In this document: piece after piece, positions 34,204-43,320 of the stretch
Layout of the letters: every line of letters starts with the position of its first letter
Position numbering within the stretch: position 1 is the stretch's first letter
Source of the DNA: Hyphomicrobiales bacterium
GTDB lineage: Bacteria > Pseudomonadota > Alphaproteobacteria > Rhizobiales > Rhizobiaceae
Length of the DNA stretch: 64,000 nucleotides
Direction of reading: 5' to 3'
NCBI GenBank assembly: GCA_900465915.1
Contig: UBKJ01000003.1
Span: forward strand, 126,144-190,143
Made by a program: the position numbers and the translations under genes
Notes under the pieces: model-generated
Told to the model about the DNA's origin: nothing
What the model saw: only the letters and a program-made list of their open reading frames with translations
Databases searched by the model: none

Positions 34204-35673
34204 ATGGCTGCGCCGACCAAGATCACATACGATTTTTCGTTTCTCGACCACACGGTAAACGACCCGGACATTCCGCAGCCGGGCGACAAGCTGGACGAAG
34301 CTTTCGCGGAAGTGAAGCGCGCCAGCGACGAGACGATTGATCGTCTGAATTTGGTCCAGCGCGACGACGGCGAACTTGGCCGGGTTGTCGGGCCTGACCA
34401 GCTCAAGGAACCGCTTTTCACCGAATTCCAGGATTTGTCCGACCAGACGAAGGAATACCGGGACGACGCCGCTGCGTCTGCGACCGTCGCCGCAGCGAGC
34501 GCGGCCAACGCTGCGACCAGCGAGAGCAATGCTGCGAATTCCGCAACGTCGGCCGCCGGCTCCGCGTCTACGGCGCACACCGTTCTGAACAATCTCGACG
34601 GCGGAACCACCGGGCAGGTTCTCCAGAAGCAGTCCAATAACGACTACGACTATCAGTGGGCTTTCCCCCCTGGCGGCGGCGACATGGTCGCCTTGATCTA
34701 CGATCCCACCGGCAAGGCCGCAGACGTGTTTTCCATGGGGAACATGGTCGAGACGGCCGCCGCTAAGATTTTGACCGCCGACGAGCGCGGTGACATCGAA
34801 GCGAACACGACTGCCCGGCACACTCACGCCAACAAAAACATCCTGGACGCCACCACCGCGAGTTTCACAGCGGAGCAAGAGGCGAAACTCGCGAGCGTCG
34901 CCGAAGGCGCGCAGGTGACGAGCGTCAGCGGCAGGGCGGGCGCGGTCACGCTCACCAAAGACGATGTCGGTCTTGGACACGTCGATAATACGCCTGACAT
35001 CGAAAAGCCGGTCAGCGAAGCGATGCAAGAGGCGCTGGACGCAAAAGTTGATCGAAACGGCGGCACCATGGTTGCCGACCCGACCGACCCGCTCGGTGTG
35101 GCGACGATGCAGTTTGTTCAAGCTGCGGTCGCGGCCGCAGGCGTCACGCTGCACATCGTCGTCTTCACGTCTTCTGGCACTTACACGCCATCTGCTGGTC
35201 TGAAAGCGGCGGCTGTCTTTGTCATCGGCGGCGGAGGTGGTGGCGGGGCGTCCACGTCGACCGGCGATAGCTCCGCCGGCGGCACTTCGAGTTTTGGAAA
35301 TTTTTGTTCTGCGACGGGTAGCTCTAAGAGCGGCGGCAGTAACGGCGTTGGCGAAGGCGGCGCAGGTTCGGGTGGCGATCTGAACATCACCGGGCAGAAC
35401 GGGCAAATCATCGGAAACGTCGCAAACCTCGGCGCCACCGAATCGATGGGCGGCCAAGGTCCCTTCGGTTTTGGCTTTGGCACGGGCGGCCGTGGATCGG
35501 GCGGTTCCTCCAAGGCTGCATATGGTGGTGGCGCTGGTGGCGGCACGTTGAAAATCATCGACGGCTCTTTGATTGGCGCTCCAGTCTCGGTCACGGTGGG
35601 CGCTGCTGGTACGGGTGCCAATGGCGGCACGAACGGCGTCAAAGGCGCAGTCATCGTTGTGGAGTGCGTCTAA
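34204..35673 (+). CDS. Tail fibre / receptor-binding protein with glycine-rich tip
   Basis: 489 aa. The N-terminal 60 aa (MAAPTKITYDFSFLDHTVND) probably attaches to the virion. It is followed by an Ala/Ser coiled-coil (about 80-125), repeats of the type KDDVGLGHVDNTPD (fibre-type, found in T4 gp12/lambda Stf relatives) and a glycine-rich C-terminal domain (FVIGGGGGGGASTSTGD onward) typical of adhesin tips. The frame is open upstream to 33922, but that part is non-homologous. Confidence 0.82.
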   Translation: MAAPTKITYDFSFLDHTVNDPDIPQPGDKLDEAFAEVKRASDETIDRLNLVQRDDGELGRVVGPDQLKEPLFTEFQDLSDQTKEYRDDAAASATVAAASAANAATSESNAANSATSAAGSASTAHTVLNNLDGGTTGQVLQKQSNNDYDYQWAFPPGGGDMVALIYDPTGKAADVFSMGNMVETAAAKILTADERGDIEANTTARHTHANKNILDATTASFTAEQEAKLASVAEGAQVTSVSGRAGAVTLTKDDVGLGHVDNTPDIEKPVSEAMQEALDAKVDRNGGTMVADPTDPLGVATMQFVQAAVAAAGVTLHIVVFTSSGTYTPSAGLKAAAVFVIGGGGGGGASTSTGDSSAGGTSSFGNFCSATGSSKSGGSNGVGEGGAGSGGDLNITGQNGQIIGNVANLGATESMGGQGPFGFGFGTGGRGSGGSSKAAYGGGAGGGTLKIIDGSLIGAPVSVTVGAAGTGANGGTNGVKGAVIVVECV

Positions 35674-36107
35674 TGCTAGCCAAAATCGAAAATGGGCTCG
35701 TATCCAACATCCTTGTCGTAGACGGGGATATTCCCGTGTGGGCGGCCAGTCCTGAATATGTGGCGATCCCGGCTGATAAGAGCGTCGGTATCGGCTGGCG
35801 CTACGAAAACGGGGAATTCGTCGCCCCTGCTGTTGTCGCGCCGACGCTCGACGAGATCCGCGCAGCTATGCCGCCCTTGTCTGCGAAGCAAATCCGTCTC
35901 GGGCTGCTGTCTCTGGGCAAGCTCGACGGCGTGGACACGGCAATCGAGGCTATGCCCGAACCGGACAAGAGCGAAGCGAAAATTCAGTGGGAATACGCCA
36001 CCGAGTTTCGCCGTCTGCATCCGCTCATTCTCCGCATCATGCCGATCCTCGGGCTGACCGATGAACAGGTGGATGCTGCGTGGATGCAGTTCGTGGAGGT
36101 TGAATGA
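35673..36107 (+). CDS. Tail fibre assembly/XkdW-like protein
   Basis: 144 aa. MLAKIENGLVSNILVVDGDI and VGIGWRYENGEFVAP resemble short proteins encoded after fibre genes, often tail-fibre chaperones or minor tail proteins. Start overlaps the fibre stop (TAATG). Role inferred from this context. Confidence 0.65.
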   Translation: MLAKIENGLVSNILVVDGDIPVWAASPEYVAIPADKSVGIGWRYENGEFVAPAVVAPTLDEIRAAMPPLSAKQIRLGLLSLGKLDGVDTAIEAMPEPDKSEAKIQWEYATEFRRLHPLILRIMPILGLTDEQVDAAWMQFVEVE

Positions 36108-36108
36108 C

Positions 36109-36864
36109 ATGACCGCAACGAATTTTCAAAACTGCCTTTCTGTGACCCTGAAATGGGAAGGCGGATGGGCGGATAATCCCAAAGACCCCGGCGGCGCGAC
36201 CATGAAAGGGATCACGCTCGCGACTTTCCGGCGCTGGCGTCCCCAGGCGACGAAGGCGGACCTCAAGGCGATTTCCGACGATGTCCTGTCCACCATCTAC
36301 CGCACGGATTACTGGAACCCCGTGACCGGAGACGCGCAGCCGGACGGCGTCGACCTGGCTGCGTTCGACTACGCTGTCAATTCTGGCCCGTCCCGCGCCC
36401 TGTCCGTCCTCAAGGCATGCAACGGCCTGTCTCCGAAAGACGGGGTCAAGAAGATTTGCGCGACGCGCACCGGGTTTCTGCGCGGGCTTAAAACCTTCGT
36501 GACGTTTGGGCGCGGTTGGCTCAATCGTGTGGCGGACATCGAAGCCAAGGCCACGAAAATGTGCCTCACGGTCGCAGCGGCCGCAACCGTGTCTGCAACT
36601 GTGACGGACAAAACAAGCGTGGCCGACAAAATGACGGGTGAGGCCGTCGCCGCGCAGAAGACAGCGAAGCGTCAGAGCGATGGCGCAACTGCAACCGCGA
36701 CGGCTGGCGGAACGGGCGGCGTGTTCTCCCTGTCCGATCAGGCGGCGCATTGGATCACCATCGGGATCGTCGTCGCGGCTGTCGGCGTCATCGCTTATCT
36801 CGTCTGGCGCAGCAGCGTGAACAAGGCGCGCGCCGACGCTTTTGCAGCGGAGGCCGTGGCGTGA
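36109..36864 (+). CDS. Endolysin, GH108 N-acetylmuramidase with C-terminal TM anchor
   Basis: 251 aa. LKWEGGWADNPKDPGGATMK is the GH108 catalytic motif (Glu18 as acid), followed by GIT and the peptidoglycan-binding region with FDYAVNSGPSRAL. C-terminal Ala/Thr-rich linker and one hydrophobic helix (about 215-237, WITIGIVVAAVGVIAYLVW) suggest membrane tethering. Cuts the glycan chain at lysis. Confidence 0.88.
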   Translation: MTATNFQNCLSVTLKWEGGWADNPKDPGGATMKGITLATFRRWRPQATKADLKAISDDVLSTIYRTDYWNPVTGDAQPDGVDLAAFDYAVNSGPSRALSVLKACNGLSPKDGVKKICATRTGFLRGLKTFVTFGRGWLNRVADIEAKATKMCLTVAAAATVSATVTDKTSVADKMTGEAVAAQKTAKRQSDGATATATAGGTGGVFSLSDQAAHWITIGIVVAAVGVIAYLVWRSSVNKARADAFAAEAVA

Positions 36865-37370
36865 TGAACAAGCAAATTCTCGATGTCATCCTGCAATCGG
36901 CCGTTCGCACGGGGTCCGGCGTCGTCAAGGACATCGTGACCGCGCAGCTCGGGCCGACTATCGGCAGCTTGGCCGGGCAGGTTCTGGATACGCTGTCTAC
37001 GTCTCTCGGCGTGCCTCCGGAGGCTATTCCGTCCGTCCCGCAAGACACGCTCGACGCGGCTGTGACCGCGGCGAACCAGGACCCGGAAATTCTGCGTCTC
37101 TACAACGAACAGCAGAAGGCCACGAATGACCTTCTGACGGCGGAAATGGACAAGTCGAACAGTCTCTGGACGTGGGCTTGGCGGCCGGCGTGGATGTGGT
37201 TCCTCATGCTGGTCTGGTTCTGCGCATTGATCTTGTTTCCCCTGCTGCGCGGCGCAACCGGGGCCGACATCGCTATTCCTGATCTGGCGGAAGTGGCGAA
37301 CCTGACCATCATTTTCCTCGGCCTCTACATGGGCGGGCACACCGCCAAGAGCATCTGGGGGCGCAAATGA
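36864..37370 (+). CDS. Three-TM holin (GTA-type)
   Basis: 168 aa. Amphipathic N-terminal helical part, then TWAWRPAWMWFLMLVWFCAL, a second hydrophobic helix and NLTIIFLGLYMGGHTAKSIW, the layout of the GTA_holin_3TM family. ATG overlaps the endolysin stop (GTGATG). Releases endolysin and/or depolarises the membrane. Confidence 0.85.
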   Translation: MNKQILDVILQSAVRTGSGVVKDIVTAQLGPTIGSLAGQVLDTLSTSLGVPPEAIPSVPQDTLDAAVTAANQDPEILRLYNEQQKATNDLLTAEMDKSNSLWTWAWRPAWMWFLMLVWFCALILFPLLRGATGADIAIPDLAEVANLTIIFLGLYMGGHTAKSIWGRK

Positions 37371-37780
37371 ACGACGAGCGCGTTCCGATCCGGGAGAAGC
37401 TTCAGACGTGGAACCTCAACACCGTCCTCCAGGGCGTGTCTTTGCTCGCCATGCTAATCGGAGGCGTCACGCTCTGGAATAACCAAATCCGCGATGTGGC
37501 GGACATGAAGGAGTGGCGGGAACGCTTCGTTCAGGAAAGCCGCGCCGCAGACGTTCGGGACAGCCAACGCTTTGACCGGATCGAGACGAACGTGAACAAG
37601 CTCCAGTCCGAAGCCGACGCCTTGCAAATCCGCACGAACATTGTGGAGAACAACGTCAACGACATGGGCCAGACGAACAAGGAAATCCAGGCTGCGGTAG
37701 CGCAGCTCTCTGGGGACATGCGCGTGGTCCGCGAAATTCTCCAGCGGCAGGACGCCGCGCATGGGCGAGGGGGGATGTGA
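37367..37780 (+). CDS. Membrane-anchored coiled-coil lysis accessory protein
   Basis: 137 aa: single TM near the N-terminus (LNTVLQGVSLLAMLIGGVTL) followed by a long coiled coil (RFDRIETNVNKLQSEADALQ). Topology is that of an i-spanin or XhlA-type protein. Third gene of the lysis cassette, start overlapping the holin stop (ATGA). Confidence 0.65.
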   Translation: MNDERVPIREKLQTWNLNTVLQGVSLLAMLIGGVTLWNNQIRDVADMKEWRERFVQESRAADVRDSQRFDRIETNVNKLQSEADALQIRTNIVENNVNDMGQTNKEIQAAVAQLSGDMRVVREILQRQDAAHGRGGM

Positions 37781-37781
37781 C

Positions 37782-38198
37782 ATGCCTCTACCGACACGCT
37801 TCGAGCGCGATGTTCAGAACATCGTCGGAACCAAGATGGACCTCGACCCGACGACGATTGAAGGCCGTATGGACACCATGCAGTCGGAAATCGACGGCAA
37901 GGCGAACATCAATCACACCCACAGCATCGCACAGGTCACAGGACTTCAGGCTGCGCTCAACTCCAAGGCCAGCGTGTCCAGCGTCGACGCCTTGACTGAA
38001 GCGCTTACGGATATGTCTGCTTTGGTGGCAAACAAGGCCGACATCGTAGACAGCGCCCTTCAGCTCCCTGTCTGCGCGTCTACGCTTTTGCCGAACGTCT
38101 CGCCCGCCGGCCGTCTCGTATTCGTCTCGGATCTGAGCGTGCTTGCTTTCACGGACGGCGTGTCTTGGCTCAACGTCCAGACTGGAGCGGCGATCTGA
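37782..38198 (+). CDS. Small fibre-like virion protein
   Basis: 138 aa. Contains coiled-coil and fibre-type sequence (DGKANINHTHSIAQVTGLQA, ALNSKASVSSV) and a C-terminal FTDGVSWLNVQTG beta region. Could be a head decoration or minor fibre. Stop overlaps the terminase start (TGATG). Confidence 0.6.
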   Translation: MPLPTRFERDVQNIVGTKMDLDPTTIEGRMDTMQSEIDGKANINHTHSIAQVTGLQAALNSKASVSSVDALTEALTDMSALVANKADIVDSALQLPVCASTLLPNVSPAGRLVFVSDLSVLAFTDGVSWLNVQTGAAI

Positions 38199-39772
38199 TG
38201 GCGTTTCGCTCCGACGAAGACAAGCTTCTGTCCCTGCTCCAGCGCAAGAAGGCGATCAGCGCGGCGCGGGATGGGCTTGTCCCGTTCACGAAATACATGC
38301 TGCCGTCGCCGGATTTCCCCGACGATCCGACGAAATCCCTGTATCAGGACGAACGGCATCACCATGCCATCGCCAGCGCGCTTGAGGCTGTCGAAGCGGG
38401 CCTTATCACGCGCCTGATTATTTCGGTCCCGCCGCGCCACGGAAAATCCGAACTGGCGTCGCGGAATTTTCCGGCGTGGTATCTCGGGCGTAACCCCGAC
38501 AAGCACATCATTTTCGGCACCTACAATGAAAAGCTGTCTTGGGATTTCGGCCGCAACGTTCGTGCGATCCTGCAAAAGCCGCAGTATCGACAGGTCTTTC
38601 CGTCAGCGCAGTTGAAGTCCGGCGCCGCCGCCGTCGACCGCCTTGAGTTGAACGAAGGCGGCGTGATGTTCTTCACCGGGCGCGGCGGCTCCGCGACCGG
38701 GCGCGGCGGCCATCTTCTCCTGATCGATGACCCCATCAAGGACCGCAAGGAGGCGGACAGCAAGACCATTCGGGACAGCCTTTGGTCCTGGTATAACCAG
38801 GTCATCAAGTCGCGCATGATGACGAAGACGGGCGCGATTATCATCATCCAAACGCGCTGGCACGAAGATGACTTGATCGGTCGGCTCACCGATCCTGCGA
38901 ACCCGTGCTTCAGCGCCGCGGAAGCGAAAAAGTGGCACATCATCGATCTGCCGGCGCTCGCCTATGAAAACGATGTCTTGGGCCGCAAGCCCGGACAGGC
39001 GCTTTGGCCAGGCCGCTTTGACGAACAATTCCTTCGTGATTTCCAGCAGTCCGACCCGCGCGGTTTTCAGGCGCTTTATCAGGGTCGACCAGCTCCAGAC
39101 GATGGCGTGTTCTTCCAGGCGGATCACATTCGCACCTATGGCTCGCAGAAGGAGCTTCCGCCGCGCGACCAGCTCACCTTCTATGCGGCGTCTGACCACG
39201 CGGTTTCGACGGCGCAGGGGAGCGACCTTACCTGTCTCATGGTCGTTGGGGTGGACCGCGACGACAATATCTGGGTCATGCCGGACATCTTCTGGAAGCG
39301 CGCGCCCACTGACGAGGTGGTGGAGGCGATGCTTCACACGATGAAGCACTACCGGCCTGTCTTTTGGTGGGCGGAAAAAGGCCATATCTCGAAATCCATT
39401 GGGCCTTTCCTGCGCAAGCGGATGGTCGAGACGCGCACCTACTGTTCGATGATCGAAGTCACCCCTGCGGCGGACAAGCAGTCTCGCGCGCAGGCGATCA
39501 ACGCCCGCATGGCGATGGGGAAAGTCTATTTCCCGGCGTTCGCAAAGTGGTGGGGCGACGCTCGCAACGAGTTGCTGAAATTCCCGCAGGGTCTGCACGA
39601 CGATTTCGTGGATGCGCTCGCTTACATCGGCTTGGGCCTGACCCTGCAACGTGGCGCAACGCCGAAAAAGACCATTCAGAACACGGAACGCATGACCTTC
39701 GGCTGGTTGAAAGAGCAGTCGAACCGTCAGCGCGCCTTTGAAAAAGCTCGCGAAGACGCACGAGGTTGGTGA
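38198..39772 (+). CDS. terL: Large terminase subunit
   Basis: 524 aa. ATPase: Walker A SVPPRHGKSE (76-85), Walker B LLLIDD (173-178), coupling motif IIQTRWHEDD. Nuclease domain: YAASDHAVSTAQGSDLT, FWWAEKGHISK and DDFVDALAYIGLG, three acidic clusters. Belongs to the psiM2 ORF9/T4-like terminase class. Packages the genome into the prohead. Confidence 0.94.
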   Translation: MAFRSDEDKLLSLLQRKKAISAARDGLVPFTKYMLPSPDFPDDPTKSLYQDERHHHAIASALEAVEAGLITRLIISVPPRHGKSELASRNFPAWYLGRNPDKHIIFGTYNEKLSWDFGRNVRAILQKPQYRQVFPSAQLKSGAAAVDRLELNEGGVMFFTGRGGSATGRGGHLLLIDDPIKDRKEADSKTIRDSLWSWYNQVIKSRMMTKTGAIIIIQTRWHEDDLIGRLTDPANPCFSAAEAKKWHIIDLPALAYENDVLGRKPGQALWPGRFDEQFLRDFQQSDPRGFQALYQGRPAPDDGVFFQADHIRTYGSQKELPPRDQLTFYAASDHAVSTAQGSDLTCLMVVGVDRDDNIWVMPDIFWKRAPTDEVVEAMLHTMKHYRPVFWWAEKGHISKSIGPFLRKRMVETRTYCSMIEVTPAADKQSRAQAINARMAMGKVYFPAFAKWWGDARNELLKFPQGLHDDFVDALAYIGLGLTLQRGATPKKTIQNTERMTFGWLKEQSNRQRAFEKAREDARGW

Positions 39773-42111
39773 TGGCACAGCAGACGAACAATTTGGATCA
39801 GACGCCGGACATCAACGATCCCGTAGACATCAACACGCTCGAACAGGCTATTCTTTCGCAGAATTCCAGTCTCGCGCCGAATGGTATCAAGCGCGACCCG
39901 GACCCGAACGCCACCGAAGCGCAAAAGCGGCAGGTCAAGTTCTGGCAGAGCGAGATCGAGCGCGGAAAGCGGTATTGGAAAGCCGATTTCGAGCGCATGC
40001 GGGAAGACCAGAAATTTGCCTACGGCCTGCAATGGGACGGCCAGAAGCAGTTGAATGGCTCGCAAGACGCAGACGGAACGTCTGACCGCTATGTCGCAAA
40101 CATCGTGCATCGGCACATTCAGCAGCGCGTCGCCGCGCTTTATGCGAAGAACCCGCGCGCTGTCGCGCGCCGCCGCGACCAGATTTTGAACACGGTCTGG
40201 GACGGCACCAATCAGGGCCTTCAGATTGCGCAGGCGCAAATTCAGGCTTTGCAGTCGATGCTGCCGCAGTTGCAGGCCGCCGCGATGCAGGGAGACATGA
40301 ACGGCCTCATGGGGATCGTCACGGCCGGCATTCAGGCCATGCCGGAAGCCGCGCAGGCCCAGACGATCCTTCAGGACGCGGAAAACGTTCGCCAGCAGTC
40401 GAACATGCTGGACACCATCGCCAAGACGCTTGAGCTGGTGCAGGAATACACCGTTGAGGAACAGGCGCACGATTTCAAACTGATGATGAAAATGGTGGTG
40501 CGGCGGGCGATCACCACCGGCGTCGGCTATGTGAAGGTCGGCTATCAGCGGATTATGCAGCGCGATCCTGACAAGGAAGCGCAGATTAACGATCTGGCCG
40601 AACAGCTTTCCGTCATCAAGCGGCGTGCAGCGGACCTTGCCGATGGCAAGATCAGCGAAGACAGCCCGGAAGTCGCCGCGCTTCAGGATCAGCTCAAGTC
40701 GTTGCAGGAAGAACCGCAGGTTCTCGTTCGGGAGGGTGTTGTCTACGATTACCCCGCCAGCACGGCGGTCATCCCAGACCCGAAGACGATCAACCTGCGG
40801 GAATTCCTCGGGGCCGATTGGGTGGCGCAGGAATATTGCCTCTCTGTCGATGAGATCAAGGAAATCTACGAGGTCGACGTGTCTGGGAGCGCCGGCTCCG
40901 GGGCCTCCAGCTCCAACCCGTATGCGAACGGTGATCGCAGCGAGTTTGAAACCCTGTTCGGACGGGAAAACACCGACCGCTATGTGGACGATGATCGCCC
41001 TGACACCCTTCATGTCTGGGAGGTCTATTCCCGCAAAGACGGCTTGGTCTTCCACATCTGCGAAGGATACCCGGATTTTTTGCGCGAACCGGCGAAGCCG
41101 GAAGTCTACATTGAACGCTTCTGGCCTTGGTTCGCGTTTGTCCCGAACGAATGCGACATGGAGGGCCGGATTTTCCCGCCGTCCGACGTGCGGCTGCTGC
41201 GGGACATGCAGAATGAGCTGAACCGCTCGCGCCAGATGCTTCGTGAACATCGCCTTGCGGCGCGGCCCAAGACCGCTGTCGCGTCTGGCGTCTTGTCGAA
41301 GGAAGACAAGGAAAAGCTTCAGAGCCATCCGGCGAATGCGGTCCTTGAGCTGGACGGGTTGTCGCCGGGCCAAAAGGTCGGGGACGTTCTCCAGCCTTTC
41401 ACCGGTCCAAGCATCGACCCGAACCTTTACGACACCAACGGCGTCTATCAGGACAGCTTGCGCGTCTCGGGGACGCAAGAGGCCAACCTTGGGGGCATGT
41501 CGAAGGGAACCGCGACCGAAAGCCAAATCGCGGAAGCGTCGCGCATGAACAGCGTCGGCTCGAATGTCGATGATCTTGACGATCTTCTGACGCAGGTTTT
41601 CCGCGCGTCCGGGCAGATTTTGCTGCTGGAAATGAGCGAGGCGACCGCGAAGAAAATCGCCGGTCCCGGCGCGATCTGGCCGAGCATGACCAAGGCGGAT
41701 GTCGCCCAGGAAATCTACCTGGAGGTCGAGGCGGGATCGATGGGCCGGCCGAACAAGGCTCAAGACATCCAGAACGCGGAACGCATCATGCCTCTTTTGA
41801 TGCAAATTCCGGGGGTCAACCCCGAATTCCTCATTCGTGAGCTGATCCGTCGTCTTGATGACCGGCTCGATGTCACGCAGGCGATGGCTGCGAACACGCC
41901 GTCGATCACGGCCATGAACACCATGCGGGCGCTGTCTGCGTCCATGCCGATGCACGGCGCTCCGGCTGGCCCCGGCGGCCCGCCGCAGTCGCCGCAGGCG
42001 CAGGGACCGCAGGGCGCGATGAACGGAGCGAAGCCGCCCATGCCTGGGGGAGCGAACGGCCCGGACATGACCCGTCTTCCAAAGACGCAGACACAAGCGG
42101 CGCTTGCGTAA
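39772..42111 (+). CDS. Portal protein (P22-like, podovirus)
   Basis: 779 aa, unusually long as in P22-like phages (about 725 aa). Residues 28-60 (AQKRQVKFWQSEIERGKRYW), ANIVHRHIQQRVAALYAKNP, and CDMEGRIFPPSDVRLLRDMQ are typical of the portal core; coiled-coil barrel region is near the C-terminus. ATG overlaps the terminase stop (TGATG). Confidence 0.85.
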   Translation: MAQQTNNLDQTPDINDPVDINTLEQAILSQNSSLAPNGIKRDPDPNATEAQKRQVKFWQSEIERGKRYWKADFERMREDQKFAYGLQWDGQKQLNGSQDADGTSDRYVANIVHRHIQQRVAALYAKNPRAVARRRDQILNTVWDGTNQGLQIAQAQIQALQSMLPQLQAAAMQGDMNGLMGIVTAGIQAMPEAAQAQTILQDAENVRQQSNMLDTIAKTLELVQEYTVEEQAHDFKLMMKMVVRRAITTGVGYVKVGYQRIMQRDPDKEAQINDLAEQLSVIKRRAADLADGKISEDSPEVAALQDQLKSLQEEPQVLVREGVVYDYPASTAVIPDPKTINLREFLGADWVAQEYCLSVDEIKEIYEVDVSGSAGSGASSSNPYANGDRSEFETLFGRENTDRYVDDDRPDTLHVWEVYSRKDGLVFHICEGYPDFLREPAKPEVYIERFWPWFAFVPNECDMEGRIFPPSDVRLLRDMQNELNRSRQMLREHRLAARPKTAVASGVLSKEDKEKLQSHPANAVLELDGLSPGQKVGDVLQPFTGPSIDPNLYDTNGVYQDSLRVSGTQEANLGGMSKGTATESQIAEASRMNSVGSNVDDLDDLLTQVFRASGQILLLEMSEATAKKIAGPGAIWPSMTKADVAQEIYLEVEAGSMGRPNKAQDIQNAERIMPLLMQIPGVNPEFLIRELIRRLDDRLDVTQAMAANTPSITAMNTMRALSASMPMHGAPAGPGGPPQSPQAQGPQGAMNGAKPPMPGGANGPDMTRLPKTQTQAALA

Positions 42112-42168
42112 ATGTTCTTTTTGGTGATATACACGGCACAACATTACTAAACACATGGAGCCTGTTGG

Positions 42169-43305
42169 ATGTCCACGGAAGCCAGTGCCAACATTGATGC
42201 GGTACTTTCTCCTTCTGAAAGTGACGTGTCTACGTCTGTCGCACATACCGAAGACAATTCGACATCCAGTGTAGATACGAATTCTGCCTCGAACACCGAG
42301 GGCAGCGAACCGTCGACGCTTTTGGACTTTGTGACGAAGGCGGTGCCGGATTTGGAGCTTTCTGATGAAAGCGACGACTTGCTGTCTGAAACCGGGGCTG
42401 AAGAAACCGCGAAAGCGGGAACCGGCAAACAGGAAGCCGACCAGACGCAAAACGGCGCTGCGGACGGAAAACCTGACGCTCCGGCAGACGGCACGGACGA
42501 AGACGCAGACAAGGACGACGGCAGCGACACGTCGCTGGAAATTTCTTCCAAAGAATTCCAGCACATGAATTCCAAGACCCGGCGCAAAGTGCGCGCTCTG
42601 CAAGAGCGGGCAGCTCTGGCCGGCCAGCTTGAAGTTCCCGCGCGTGCGGCTGAAAGCCTGAACACCTATCTGCGTCAGAACAACATCGACAACGACAGCT
42701 TCAACACGCTTTTGAGCGTAGGCGCTGCGTTGCAGCGTGGCGATTTCAAGACCTTTCTGGAATCGATCACGCCGTTTGTTCAACTTGCGCAGGAGCAGTT
42801 GGGGGTTGTTCTTCCCCATGATCTCCACGCGCAGGTCATGTCCGGCCAGATGACCGAGGAAGGCGCTCGCGATGTGCAGCGTCAACGCCTCGCGCTCATG
42901 CAACGCAACGAGACGCTGTCTCGTCAAGCGCAGCAGGAAGCGCGGCAGCGGCAGGAAACAGAACTTTCCCTCCACCAGCAGAACGCGGCGACCATCGCCA
43001 GCACCGTTTCGTCCTGGGAGAATACCGTTAGGGCCTCGGACCCCGATTACGCACGCAAAGCAGAAGCCATGAAGGACATCACGCGCTCGCTTATCGCAGA
43101 GCGTGGAGCGCCGCGCACGCCGCAAGAGGCTGTCGCGATGGCGCAGGAGGCTTACAACCGCGTGAACGATTTTGCCAAGCAGTTCGCTCCCGCGCCAAAG
43201 CCGACCGCAAATGTCCCGAGCGGCATCAGGTCAAACAGCGGTCGCGCCCCAGAACCCCGTTCGTTGGAAGAAGCGGTTTTGAGTGGTCTGCGCGCCGCAC
43301 AATAA
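42169..43305 (+). CDS. Scaffolding protein
   Basis: 378 aa, no Cys, very acidic N-terminal third (Ser/Asp/Glu/Ala-rich), central and C-terminal helical Gln-rich region (RQRLALMQRNETLSRQAQQE). Composition and position between portal and major capsid identify the capsid assembly scaffold. Confidence 0.82.
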   Translation: MSTEASANIDAVLSPSESDVSTSVAHTEDNSTSSVDTNSASNTEGSEPSTLLDFVTKAVPDLELSDESDDLLSETGAEETAKAGTGKQEADQTQNGAADGKPDAPADGTDEDADKDDGSDTSLEISSKEFQHMNSKTRRKVRALQERAALAGQLEVPARAAESLNTYLRQNNIDNDSFNTLLSVGAALQRGDFKTFLESITPFVQLAQEQLGVVLPHDLHAQVMSGQMTEEGARDVQRQRLALMQRNETLSRQAQQEARQRQETELSLHQQNAATIASTVSSWENTVRASDPDYARKAEAMKDITRSLIAERGAPRTPQEAVAMAQEAYNRVNDFAKQFAPAPKPTANVPSGIRSNSGRAPEPRSLEEAVLSGLRAAQ

Positions 43306-43320
43306 TGCGGAGCAATCCCG

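Noticed and set aside
39727..43125. 1132-aa open frame on the minus strand opposite portal and scaffold genes
   Set aside because: High-GC shadow of real plus-strand genes; Arg/Leu/Val/His-rich sequence with no domain and no ribosome site.
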